Shown here: one piece after another, positions 30,954 through 39,691 of the stretch
Layout of the letters: each line of letters starts with the position of its first letter
Numbering within the stretch: the stretch's first letter is position 1
NCBI RefSeq assembly: GCF_002007645.1
Contig: NZ_CP019791.1
Location: 1,240,001 to 1,304,000 of the forward strand
Origin: Anaerohalosphaera lusitana
GTDB lineage: Bacteria; Planctomycetota; Phycisphaerae; Sedimentisphaerales; Anaerohalosphaeraceae
DNA: 64,000 bases
Reading direction: 5' to 3'
Position numbers and translations under genes: made by a program
The notes under the pieces: generated by a model
Told to the model about the DNA's origin: nothing
The model's input: only the letters and a program-made list of their open reading frames with translations
Database searches by the model: none

Positions 30954-31673
30954 TCAACCGCCCGGATGTTCATGGCTCGCGCCGCTGTCACCCGATCCGG
31001 GATGCTCATGTTTCTCAGACTGTCCTTCCTTCTGCTGCAGCATCTGCTGTTCCTGTTGCTGCTCCTGGAGCTGCTGAATCTTCTGCTGTGCTTCCTGGGG
31101 TACAGGCGTATCTCCAACTGGCGCCATCTGCCACATACCTTGCTCTTCTTCCCAGGTATACCTTTCCTGGCCTGCTTCTTTATGGATCGTCACAGTTGCG
31201 AATTCCAGGTCATCAGGACTTTGACCAGTCATGAAGATGTCCAGGTCGTACATCTTTCCGTCCGGCGTCTCAAAATCGGCACATGTGAAATAAGTGTTCT
31301 CGTTAAGCTGAGCGATCCTGTCCCGATGTACCGAATCCAGCTTTAGCTTAAGCTGTTCGCCGGTCACCTCATCGGTAACCATCATATAACCGTCTTGATC
31401 CTGTGACTGCTCCCGAACATAACTCTCGATGGCATTGGCAAGATCACTTCTTGTGATCTGCGTCTGCTCCTCGCCCATGCCGCCGGGCATTCCTTCCCGT
31501 TCCATCTGCTCCTGCTCACGCTGTTGCTGCTGTTGCTCTTCCTGCTGCATCTGCTCTTCTTGCTGATAAGTCTCCGCTCCTGCTTCCTCTGGCTCTTCCC
31601 CTTGACAACCTTGAACCGCCAGACCAACTGCAATGCACATCGCTGCCATTAGATAGATTTTTAGCAGTTTCAT
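30954..31673 (-). CDS. Glutamine-rich lipoprotein
   Basis: 239 aa. The signal peptide ends in lipobox VQGC at Cys23, so it is a predicted lipoprotein. Residues ~36-70 are Gln/Glu-rich (EEQQQQQREQEQMEREG). The middle domain (DLANAIESYVREQSQDQ onwards) is folded; a second Q-rich segment and His-rich end (EKHEHPGSG, SHEHPGG) may bind metal. It is probably anchored in the periplasm or outer membrane. No family is recognised. It precedes the transglutaminase gene by 63 bases. Confidence 0.6.
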   Translation of the reverse strand: MKLLKIYLMAAMCIAVGLAVQGCQGEEPEEAGAETYQQEEQMQQEEQQQQQREQEQMEREGMPGGMGEEQTQITRSDLANAIESYVREQSQDQDGYMMVTDEVTGEQLKLKLDSVHRDRIAQLNENTYFTCADFETPDGKMYDLDIFMTGQSPDDLEFATVTIHKEAGQERYTWEEEQGMWQMAPVGDTPVPQEAQQKIQQLQEQQQEQQMLQQKEGQSEKHEHPGSGDSGASHEHPGG

Positions 31674-31841
31674 TTTTGTTCCCCTTAATTAGTGAGGTCC
31701 TCAATACAGTTTTCTCAACGTTTGCTTTTCCTCACCAACCTGCCGACTAAGTTAATAATAGCCGGCAATGATCCGGGCACTGTTTTTAAGCAGTTCTCCG
31801 AATCTGCCGGCCCAACCCAGCAGCCCTTCTCACTCCTGCTG

Positions 31842-32285
31842 CTATTCTTCAGATCTCCTGTAAGGACTTGCTGGTTCGGATATTCTTTCGAGCACTTCCC
31901 AGGCAAGGTGCTCGTCTTTACTTTTTACTGCCACATCACTCAGCGAAAGTACACCGACTGGATTGTTGCTGCTGTCAAGCACCAGCAGCCTGTGGATATG
32001 CTTGTCCTCCATCAGTTTTGCGGCTTCTTCGATACGTTCATCCTGCGATATGCAGGTCAATTCGCTTGTCATGAACTCGTTTACCGGGCTCTCTCTCGGA
32101 TCCCGGTCCTCGGCGACGCAACGGAAAATCACATCCTGACCGGATATTATTCCAATGATCTTGTTGTCCTGAACCACCGGGATCGATCCAATGCCCAGCG
32201 ACTTCATCTTCTTGGCTGCTTCCGCAACCGTCGCATCAGAGCCTATCGTCTCCACTCCCATGGTCATGATCTCTCTTACATACAT
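31842..32285 (-). CDS. Two-CBS-domain protein
   Basis: 147 aa made of a pair of CBS domains: VREIMTMGVETIGSDATVAE with GIGSIPVVQDNKIIGIIS, then VNEFMTSELTCISQDERI with HRLLVLDSSNNPVGVLS. A Bateman module of this sort binds adenine nucleotides and senses energy state. No other domain is attached, so it must act with a partner. It lies upstream in the same strand as the lipoprotein and stress genes; the 168-base gap may hold a separate promoter. Confidence 0.85.
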   Translation of the reverse strand: MYVREIMTMGVETIGSDATVAEAAKKMKSLGIGSIPVVQDNKIIGIISGQDVIFRCVAEDRDPRESPVNEFMTSELTCISQDERIEEAAKLMEDKHIHRLLVLDSSNNPVGVLSLSDVAVKSKDEHLAWEVLERISEPASPYRRSEE

Positions 32286-32313
32286 AAGTCTCCCCTTTCA
32301 TAGCTCCCGTTCA

Positions 32314-32598
32314 CTATCGTGGTGTGAAACTCAAACAATCAGCTTCGTTGCCCTGAAAGCCAACTGTGATCTCAGGTGCTGTGCATTCGAAGCCCTTGTT
32401 TGCTTTGCAACTGGTGGTCTTGCACGCACCTACCCCAGCCGTTGAATTGGTGTCATCCGTCTTGCCCGACGCCATGCAAAGAGTATCGCATTTGGGCGTC
32501 CCCGAATTGCCGATAGTAATTGCATAAGCGTGGCACTGGTTATCAGTGTTGTAAGCACAACCGGTAACATCACATTTTGAAACTTTTGACATTTGCAT
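32314..32598 (-). CDS. DUF1540 Cys-rich protein
   Basis: 94 aa with regularly spaced Cys pairs: SKCDVTGCAYN, NQCHAYAITIG, TPKCDTLCMAS and late KTTSCKANKGFECTAPEIT. This is a doubled DUF1540 pattern, common in anaerobes. It probably binds metal; the function is unknown. It is first in the minus-strand cluster, 28 bases before the CBS gene. Confidence 0.75.
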   Translation of the reverse strand: MQMSKVSKCDVTGCAYNTDNQCHAYAITIGNSGTPKCDTLCMASGKTDDTNSTAGVGACKTTSCKANKGFECTAPEITVGFQGNEADCLSFTPR

Positions 32599-32821
32599 AA
32601 TTGATTCTCCCGACTAAAGTTGAAAGATCCATTTAGATAACGATGTCCCGTCCTCCATTCTCTACGTACATCATGACCGCGAGGCTGTCTTTCGTCAATC
32701 GGGGTACATCCCCTAAACCATATCAGGAATTCGCTTAGAAGAGCGCATCCTCACCTAAGGATTACACTAAAAACCGCTCCTGCGCCCTCAAAAACAAGGC
32801 TTCACCTGCCGTATGCGCACT

Positions 32822-32851
32822 AAAAAAGGCCCCGCCTCAGACAGGACCTTT
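32822..32851 (-). terminator. Terminator of the gene at 32877-33614
   Basis: On the minus strand AAAGGTCC / GGCCCTTT-type stem with one mismatch, then six T. It begins 26 bases after the stop codon. Confidence 0.6.
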
Positions 32852-32876
32852 AATTACTGAATCCTCAATTTGGCTA

Positions 32877-33614
32877 TTACATGGCCGCATCCTCACTGCT
32901 GCCGAACGGATTCCGCCTCATCGCCAGACTGAACAGATATGGATATTCGGATTTGAGATGCTCCATATAATGTATCCATTCAACAGCCGCCTGGCTGTAT
33001 GCCCGCTCCATATCGCCTGTCAGATGGGCCAGGTCTTTGTCACTCAACGTTGAAAAGTCCCGCCTGCTGGCCAGCTCTTCCGTCAAATGAAAAACGGCCC
33101 ACAAAGTGTCCGTAAACCTGTCATGCTCCAGCAGCAGGGGGTTCTCGAGCAAAGTAACCATAAAACCCCGCTTGCCGACCAGCATCTCGGCGATCTCACT
33201 TAGCTCATTCCTCTCGACAGACAGTTTGAAGTCATGGCCTTGCAGATCGTTCCTGGCGGATCCGAACTCTGCCTTCGTCCAGTTTCCCTCCACATCCAGC
33301 ACCTCGCCGAGCATGTCGCTGTTACTGTCATGGCTTGCCAAAAACCGCAGCAGCTCCGTGCCGACCTCGCTGAAAAACGTACCTATCACCATATTCAGCT
33401 TGTTCATCTTGTTCCGCCTGTCCCTGCTCGCCAGCAGCTCATGCAGGATCAGCGTCACCATCAGAACCTCGATCGGCACGAACGCAATGTCCCCCATCAG
33501 ATATATGAATATATGATGCGCATCATGGAACATCAAATAATGCACAAAATAAAGCACCGCCGACATTCCTACCAGCCCGACACCAAGAAATATCTGCCAC
33601 TTAAAACGCTTCAT
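32877..33614 (-). CDS. Membrane protein with cytoplasmic helical domain, unknown
   Basis: 245 aa. Two membrane helices lie at about residues 8-28 and 35-61 (IFLGVGLVGMSAVLYFVHYL; FIYLMGDIAFVPIEVLMVTL). The rest is a soluble helical domain of about 180 residues with EVGTELLRFLASHDSN and AVFHLTEELASRRDFSTLS, and a late EWIHYMEHLKSEYPY. This layout occurs in uncharacterised bacterial proteins; a sensor or scaffold role is possible. It stands alone between the stress cluster and the esterase. Confidence 0.6.
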   Translation of the reverse strand: MKRFKWQIFLGVGLVGMSAVLYFVHYLMFHDAHHIFIYLMGDIAFVPIEVLMVTLILHELLASRDRRNKMNKLNMVIGTFFSEVGTELLRFLASHDSNSDMLGEVLDVEGNWTKAEFGSARNDLQGHDFKLSVERNELSEIAEMLVGKRGFMVTLLENPLLLEHDRFTDTLWAVFHLTEELASRRDFSTLSDKDLAHLTGDMERAYSQAAVEWIHYMEHLKSEYPYLFSLAMRRNPFGSSEDAAM

Positions 33615-33733
33615 ATGTTCTCACCTCAGCTAAGATTGTCTTTGAAATGTCATTACGCTTGTTATAGAATTCATCAGGCTATGATAATCTCAAGATCAAG
33701 CCCTGTCATTTACTTTTTCGAAAGGTCTCACCG

Positions 33734-35233
33734 ATGCGCAAAATACTATGGCTCGCACTATTGTTATCTTTAATCGTCATCCCCTTTACCAATGCCGCCG
33801 ACCAGCAGCCCGCAAAACCCCGCGTACTGATCATAGGCGACTCCATCTCGATAGGCTACACCCCTCACGTCAAAGAGATGCTCAAAGACAAAGCCATCGT
33901 CACCCGCCCCCGCACCGCCAAAGGGCATATCATAAACTGCGGCAACACCCAGCGAGGCCTCGATAATCTCACTGACTGGCTAGGCGATACCAAATACGAC
34001 GTTATCCACTTCAACTGGGGCCTGTGGGACATCTGCTACCGCCACCCCGAATCCAAGGAACAGGGCCGTCGGGACAAAAAACGAGGAACCATAACAGCCG
34101 CTCCCGAAGTCTACGAGCAGAACCTCCGCGAGCTCGTCGATATGCTAAAGGCCACCGGCGCCCGCCTCATCTGGGCCTCGACAACCCCCGTCCCCGAAAA
34201 AGAAGCGGGGCGGTTCGTCGGCGATGAAGTCAAGTACAACAAAATCGCAGCCCGTATCATGGCCGAAAACGACATCCCCACCGATGATCTCTATTCATAC
34301 ATGCTCTCCGTCGCTGACAAATACTACCGAGCACCCGGCGACGTCCACTACACCGACGAAGGTTACCGCCACCTCGCCAAAAAGGTTGTTTCCTCGATAG
34401 AAAAAGCCCTCGACCCCGAAAAGATCGATCTCTGGCCCGATACTCCGCCCGCCCAGGGCGCCAATTCCAAAAAGGTCATGCCCACCATCACCGTCTATCG
34501 CACAACTCGCGAAATATCTAAAAATGCAGCCGTCCTGATCTGCCCCGGCGGCGGTTACGGCCATCTCGCAATGACCCACGAAGGCTCGACCATTGCTGAA
34601 TGGCTCAACTCCGTCGGCATCACCGGCGTCGTCCTCCGCTACCGCCACGCACGCGACGGCGACCACTTCCCCGCTCCTCTCGAAGATGCACTCCGTGCCA
34701 TGCGCATAGTACGCTCAAACGCCCCGGACTGGAACATCGACCCCGACAAAATAGGCGTCATGGGTTTCTCCGCAGGTGGACACCTCGCCAGCATGGTCGG
34801 CACGAAATTCAACGAACCCTACGGCAAGGCCGGTGACCCTGCCGACAAACTTTCTGCCCGCCCCGACTTCATGATGCTCGTCTACCCCGTCATCACCATG
34901 ACCCAGCCGTTCATGCACAAAGGTTCCAAACGCAACCTCCTCGGCCCCCGCGCCAATAACGACGACCTCGCCCGTGCAGTCTCCACCGAACTGCAGGTCA
35001 AAACCGACACCCCGCCCACCTTCCTGCTTCACTGCAACGGCGACAAAGGCGTCCTCCCCGAAAACAGCGTCGCCTTCTACCAGGCCCTTCGTAAGCAAAA
35101 CCTCGACGCCGAAATGCACATCTTCCGCAAGGGCTCACACGGCTTCGGCATCCGCAACCTCGACAACCCCATCTTCGACTGGCCCGCCCGCGCAGCGGAC
35201 TGGCTCGATCAGATACTGAACGCTGAGAAATGA
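33734..35233 (+). CDS. Secreted SGNH hydrolase fused to alpha/beta-hydrolase esterase
   Basis: 499 aa with an N-terminal signal peptide (residues 1-21, ending TNAAD). Residues ~28-227 form an SGNH/GDSL esterase with RVLIIGDSISIG, NWGLWD and the catalytic Asp-His in APGDVHYTDEG. Residues ~250-495 form an alpha/beta hydrolase with ILICPGGGYGHLAMTHE-like oxyanion loop, nucleophile GFSAGGHLA and a late GSHGFGIRN His. Both active sites look intact. The second half resembles acetyl-xylan esterases, so the protein probably removes two kinds of acyl group from polysaccharide. AAAGG precedes the ATG. Confidence 0.85.
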   Translation: MRKILWLALLLSLIVIPFTNAADQQPAKPRVLIIGDSISIGYTPHVKEMLKDKAIVTRPRTAKGHIINCGNTQRGLDNLTDWLGDTKYDVIHFNWGLWDICYRHPESKEQGRRDKKRGTITAAPEVYEQNLRELVDMLKATGARLIWASTTPVPEKEAGRFVGDEVKYNKIAARIMAENDIPTDDLYSYMLSVADKYYRAPGDVHYTDEGYRHLAKKVVSSIEKALDPEKIDLWPDTPPAQGANSKKVMPTITVYRTTREISKNAAVLICPGGGYGHLAMTHEGSTIAEWLNSVGITGVVLRYRHARDGDHFPAPLEDALRAMRIVRSNAPDWNIDPDKIGVMGFSAGGHLASMVGTKFNEPYGKAGDPADKLSARPDFMMLVYPVITMTQPFMHKGSKRNLLGPRANNDDLARAVSTELQVKTDTPPTFLLHCNGDKGVLPENSVAFYQALRKQNLDAEMHIFRKGSHGFGIRNLDNPIFDWPARAADWLDQILNAEK

Positions 35234-35285
35234 CGCACAATTGAAGAACTGACGAACCTCCCTGTCCGCTCATCGGCAGGGCGGT

Positions 35286-38048
35286 TCACTTCTCCGTCAG
35301 CCATGAAGGTCCGATCGCAGGCTCTACCTTCAACGGCACATCAAGCTCGATCGCCGTCTCCATCTCGCGCCTGATCCACTCCGCATTCTCCTCCGCCCCC
35401 TCGCCAGGCATCTCAAACACCAGCTCATCATGCACCTGTATCAGCATCATGATCGGTAACCCCTCCCGCTCGATCCGCTCCTGTATCCGTATCATCGCCA
35501 GCTTTATCAGGTCCGCCGCCGACCCCTGTATCACCGTATTGATCGCCATCCGCTCCGCCTGCGACCGCACATTGTGGTTCCGCGACGAAAGCCCCTCTAT
35601 CGCCCGCCGCCTGTGCAGTATCGTCTCGGCATACCCGCACTTTTTCGCCTTCGCTATCTCCCCATCCATGAACTCGCGAATCGAAGCGTACCGCGAATAA
35701 TAATCATCGATAAACTTCTTCGCCTCGCCCACGGATATCTCCAGCGACTTCGCCAGTGCAAAAGGCCCCTGACCGTAAATGATCCCGAAATTCACACCCT
35801 TCGCCTTCGCCCGCATATCGCTCGTCACTTCCTCAGGCTCCACCCCGTACACCTGCCCCGCTACGAACCTGTGTATATCCTGATCCGTCTCGAACGCCCG
35901 CCGCAGTTCCGCATCGCCAGAAAAATGCGCCAGCAGCCGCAGCTCCACCTGCGAATAGTCCGCCGACATGATCACATCGCCTTCCTTCTCCGGCACAAAC
36001 GCATTGCGTATCTTTCGCCCCAGCTCCGTCCGTATCGGAATGTTCTGCAAATTCGGGTCCGACGAGCTCAGCCTCCCCGTAGCCGTCACCGTCTGATTGA
36101 ACGATGCGTGCAGCCGATTCGTCCGCGGATGCACCAGGTCCCCCAGCTTCGCAACGTACGTATTCTTCAGCTTCACCAATTGTCGATACTCCAGTATCAA
36201 CGGCACAATCGGATGCTCCTCCGCCAACTGCTCCAGCACCGAAGCATCCGTCGACCGCCCAGCCTTGCCCGACTTCACCGACTCCAGCCCAAGCCTGTCG
36301 AACAGCACCTCCCCAAGCTGCTTCGGCGAATCGATATTGAACACCTCGCCAGCCCGCTCATGTATCTTCTCGGTCAGCTCCCCCAGCGTCCTGCTCATCT
36401 CATCGTCCATCTCCTTGAGCATCGTCGTATCCAGCGTTACCCCGTTCATCTCCATCCGCGCCAGCACCGCCACCAGCGGCATCTCCACCTTCTCGAACAG
36501 CTCCTTCAGCGTCGGCTCGCTCTCTAGCTGCGGCCCAAAGCACTTATAAAGCTGCCACGTAACATCCGCATCCTCCGCCGCATAATAACACGCCCGCTCC
36601 ACATCCACCTTATCAAAGGTTATCTGGCTCTTTCCCTTGCCGATCAGCTCAGATATCGGCTGCGTCTTATACCCCAGGCACTCCTCCGCCAGCGAATCCA
36701 TCCCGTGCCGCCTCGCCGAGTTCAGACAGTACGACGCGATCATCGTATCGAAATACAGCCCCCGGACCTCGAACCCCGCGTTCTCCAGCACGATCAGGTC
36801 ATACTTGAAATTCTGCCCCACCTTACGCACCTTCTCATCCGCGATGATCCCCCCGATCGCCTCACGCACATCCGCCGCATCCAGCACCTTCGAACCCTTC
36901 GGCCCCTTCACCGGCAGATAATACCCCTCGTCCGCCTTCCACGAAAAGCTCAGCCCCACCAGCTCCGCCTCCATCGGCGCAAGTGCGGTCGTCTCAGTAT
37001 CCACCGCGAACACCTTCTGCCTCCCCAGCTCCTTCGCAAAATCCTTCAGCTTCGCTGTCGTATCCACCAGCGTATAGTCCTTCTCCACCGTCGCAGCCGC
37101 CTCTTCCGCCTTCTCCTCGCCCATCTCGAACAGCATCCCCTGGGCCGCCCGCTTCACCTTCGGCTTGGCCGCGACCTCCTTCGCCTCCATATCGAGCTGC
37201 TTGAGCAATCGCGAAAACCCCAGCTCGCTGAACAGCTCCCGCAGCCTCTCCCTGTCGAACTCCGTCACCCTGAACGCTTCCAGATCCAGCTCCACCGGCG
37301 CATCGCAGTCTATCGTTACCAGCCGCTTGCTCAGCTTCACCGCATCCCGCGACTTCCGCAGACTCTCCCCTCGCTTGCCCTTTATCTCCTCCGCCTTCGC
37401 GGTCAGCTCATCCAGCGACCCGTACTTTTGTATCCACCCCAGCGCCGTCTTAGGCCCCACGTCCGGCACACCCGGCACATTGTCCGCCGTATCCCCCTGA
37501 AGCGCCAGCACATCCAGAAACTGCGCAGGCGTCAGCCCCGTATCTTCCATCAGCCCCTCAACCGTCGTCGCCTTGTCCTTCTTCACGTCATACGTATTGA
37601 CATGCTCATCAAGCAACTGCAGAAAGTCCTTGTCCTTCGAGCAGATATAGCTCTCGATCCCCTCCGCAGCCGCCTTCTTCGCAAGCGTCCCGATCAGGTC
37701 ATCCGCCTCATAGCTGTCCACCCGCAGCATCGGCACATGCATCGCCTCCAGTATCTCCTCGATCCTCTCTATCTGCGCAGGCATATCCTCCGGCATCGGA
37801 GGCCGATGCGCCTTGTACTCCGGATAAATATCCGTTCGAAAACTCGGCACCTTCGAATCCATCGCCACCACCACCATGTCCGGCTTCTTCCGGTCGATCA
37901 GTCCCAGCAGCATCTGCGTAAACACATACGTAGCCTTAGTCGGCTCACCCGCCGGACTCGTCAAAGGAGCCATCGGCGCATAATAAGCCGCATAAATATG
38001 CGCATGCCCGTCAATTATGTATATATTCCTGGCTTTTTCATTTCCCAT
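35286..38048 (-). CDS. polA: DNA polymerase I
   Basis: 920 aa from ATG 38048; an upstream extension to 38084 lacks support. The N-terminal 5'-3' exonuclease (1-300) has KAHRPPMPEDM and YEADDLIGTLA. The 3'-5' proofreading domain (~330-510) keeps FAVDTETTALAP and YYAAEDADVTW, so it is probably active. The polymerase domain (~560-920) carries motif A DYSQVELRLLAHFSGD, motif B KGVNFGIIYGQG and motif C QVHDELVFE. It does replication repair and Okazaki maturation in the cytoplasm. The length is normal for the family. Confidence 0.97.
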   Translation of the reverse strand: MGNEKARNIYIIDGHAHIYAAYYAPMAPLTSPAGEPTKATYVFTQMLLGLIDRKKPDMVVVAMDSKVPSFRTDIYPEYKAHRPPMPEDMPAQIERIEEILEAMHVPMLRVDSYEADDLIGTLAKKAAAEGIESYICSKDKDFLQLLDEHVNTYDVKKDKATTVEGLMEDTGLTPAQFLDVLALQGDTADNVPGVPDVGPKTALGWIQKYGSLDELTAKAEEIKGKRGESLRKSRDAVKLSKRLVTIDCDAPVELDLEAFRVTEFDRERLRELFSELGFSRLLKQLDMEAKEVAAKPKVKRAAQGMLFEMGEEKAEEAAATVEKDYTLVDTTAKLKDFAKELGRQKVFAVDTETTALAPMEAELVGLSFSWKADEGYYLPVKGPKGSKVLDAADVREAIGGIIADEKVRKVGQNFKYDLIVLENAGFEVRGLYFDTMIASYCLNSARRHGMDSLAEECLGYKTQPISELIGKGKSQITFDKVDVERACYYAAEDADVTWQLYKCFGPQLESEPTLKELFEKVEMPLVAVLARMEMNGVTLDTTMLKEMDDEMSRTLGELTEKIHERAGEVFNIDSPKQLGEVLFDRLGLESVKSGKAGRSTDASVLEQLAEEHPIVPLILEYRQLVKLKNTYVAKLGDLVHPRTNRLHASFNQTVTATGRLSSSDPNLQNIPIRTELGRKIRNAFVPEKEGDVIMSADYSQVELRLLAHFSGDAELRRAFETDQDIHRFVAGQVYGVEPEEVTSDMRAKAKGVNFGIIYGQGPFALAKSLEISVGEAKKFIDDYYSRYASIREFMDGEIAKAKKCGYAETILHRRRAIEGLSSRNHNVRSQAERMAINTVIQGSAADLIKLAMIRIQERIEREGLPIMMLIQVHDELVFEMPGEGAEENAEWIRREMETAIELDVPLKVEPAIGPSWLTEK

Positions 38049-38148
38049 GCCCCCAAATATAAACCCACCACCCAAAAACTGCAAACCATATTCAAAATCC
38101 TAACTCAAGAGCCATCACCGCACCCCACTTAGAAGATTGGCGACTACT

Positions 38149-38178
38149 GTCATCCCAAACTTGATTTGGGATCCAGAG
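38149..38178. repeat. REP-like palindrome
   Basis: ATCCCAAA and TTTGGGAT enclose 5 bases, inside a TGTCATCCC...GGGATCCAGAG context. This sequence class recurs as interspersed palindromes in many bacterial genomes, where its translation reads VIPNLIWDPE. It is the only recognisable feature in the 330-base gap between polA and the PEP-CTERM gene. Confidence 0.55.
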
Positions 38179-38378
38179 AACTCAGCGAGAACACATGCAC
38201 GTCCGAAAACAGCATCCGCCAGACGCGCCCAAAACAATAATCATGGCCCAAAGTGCGAGTCCCCAGGCCCTAAAACTCGATCCCCATACGTGCCCATCAC
38301 ACCGCCCACCCCACCAGCGCACAAAAAGAGCCCCCAGCAAAACCGAGAGCTCGAAGAAAATCATCCCCAACAAATCAA

Positions 38379-39242
38379 CTACCCCCGCCTCCGCCTCGCC
38401 AGCAAAAGCCCGCCAAGTCCGACCAGCCCAAACGTCGCTGGCTCAGGTATGGTGTAAATAAACCCATGCTTTATGCCATTATCGTAGTAACTTCCAACGA
38501 TTGTATCACCTTCGATATCATTTGCCCATTCTAACCCGGGGTCCGCTCCAGGCACTTGAAGCTCTAGCCAGTCTTTGCCATCAAAGAAAAAACCGGCATA
38601 TCCTAAGCTTCCTACAATCCGGTCGCCGTCAATGCCGCGGGCATTTAGTCCATAAGGAGAATCTGGCCCATCTAAAACGCTCCATTGATTTCCATCATAT
38701 ACATATGTATCGTGCTCAGAGTTGCCAATGATATTGTCCCCGCTGATGTCGTATAAGTGCGTGTAAGTCGAACCGGCCATGTCCAGAGTAGTCCAGTTTG
38801 TTCCATCAAAGATGAAACCATGTGCGCCTTCACTGTCCCAATATGTTCCTACTATGTTTTCTCCATCAATGCCCCTAGCTTCGGTGGATGTAGCACCCGG
38901 TGCATCCAATGTTGTCCATCCAGATTCATCGTAAATAAACCCGTGGCCGGAGCCGGCCCCGTCCTGGAAATTTCCAACTATTCTTCCGTTATCGATACCA
39001 CGTGCTATTGTGCTTGTAGCACCCGGTGCTGCAAAAGTCGTATAGCTGTCTCCATCAAAAAGAAAGTTGTTCCAGTCGCCCGTTGAGTCGAGATAATGCC
39101 CAAGAATGGTTTCGCCGTCTATGCCTGCCAACCTTGTGCCCTCTGCCCCCGGGACATCGAATGTGTCCCATACGCCAGCGTGTGCGCAAGATGTTAGAAT
39201 TGTAATCGTTATAATCCCTGTTAAAAATTTCTCGAAAGTCAT
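38379..39242 (-). CDS. PEP-CTERM protein with HAF-type repeats
   Basis: 287 aa. The signal peptide (1-23) ends near AHAG. About six ~42-residue repeats follow with the core RGIDGENIVGTY..GAHGFIF DG..W.TLD, as in extracellular HAF-repeat proteins. The C-terminus IPEPATFGLVGLGG then LLLARRRRG is a complete PEP-CTERM sorting signal: PEP motif, hydrophobic helix, Arg cluster. It should be handled by an exosortase and placed at the cell surface. GAGGA precedes the ATG. Base composition is lower in GC than in neighbouring genes, which may mean transfer. Confidence 0.85.
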   Translation of the reverse strand: MTFEKFLTGIITITILTSCAHAGVWDTFDVPGAEGTRLAGIDGETILGHYLDSTGDWNNFLFDGDSYTTFAAPGATSTIARGIDNGRIVGNFQDGAGSGHGFIYDESGWTTLDAPGATSTEARGIDGENIVGTYWDSEGAHGFIFDGTNWTTLDMAGSTYTHLYDISGDNIIGNSEHDTYVYDGNQWSVLDGPDSPYGLNARGIDGDRIVGSLGYAGFFFDGKDWLELQVPGADPGLEWANDIEGDTIVGSYYDNGIKHGFIYTIPEPATFGLVGLGGLLLARRRRG

Positions 39243-39397
39243 GAAAAAGTCCTCAAATAGCTGGTTTGCATTTTTAGATATGTGATTATACTAAAAACAC
39301 AATTGATAGTCAATAGAAAAGATGCCTAATGCCAGTATATACTTTTTAATTGCTTCCATTTGCCCAAACGCCGCTTATCCGCTAAAATATTCTCACA

Positions 39398-39664
39398 ATG
39401 ATCTCAAAGCTCATATCACTACTGATCGCCGCAGTCTACATCACCATCGCGGTCCTGCGCGGCGACCCAGACGACCCCTTCACCCGCATGGTCATCTTCG
39501 GCATAATGTTCGGCCTGCCCTGCATCTGGTTCCCCGACACCCTCGGCAGCATAGTAGGCCTCGTCAGGCTTCAGCTCATCGACCAGGAAACCCCCGCCTG
39601 CATAATGCGTTTCTTCGGCTGGCTCATCCTGATCTTCCTGCCCCTGCTGATGTTCGCAATTTAA
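39398..39664 (+). CDS. Small integral membrane protein
   Basis: 88 aa with three hydrophobic helices (about 2-19, 30-52 and 68-87) and little else. The middle segment contains VIFGIMFGLPCIWFPDTLG. It lies 27 bases before the sulfatase on the same strand, so it may be co-transcribed, but the sulfatase has its own strong ribosome site. Function unknown. Confidence 0.55.
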   Translation: MISKLISLLIAAVYITIAVLRGDPDDPFTRMVIFGIMFGLPCIWFPDTLGSIVGLVRLQLIDQETPACIMRFFGWLILIFLPLLMFAI

Positions 39665-39691
39665 TATTACGTTTTTCAAAGGAGATACCGA

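Noticed and set aside
35574-38132. Long plus-strand frames opposite polA (317 and 475 codons)
   Set aside because: They are Arg/Leu/His/Pro-rich mirror frames created by the C-rich codon bias of polA and have no ribosome site or known motif.
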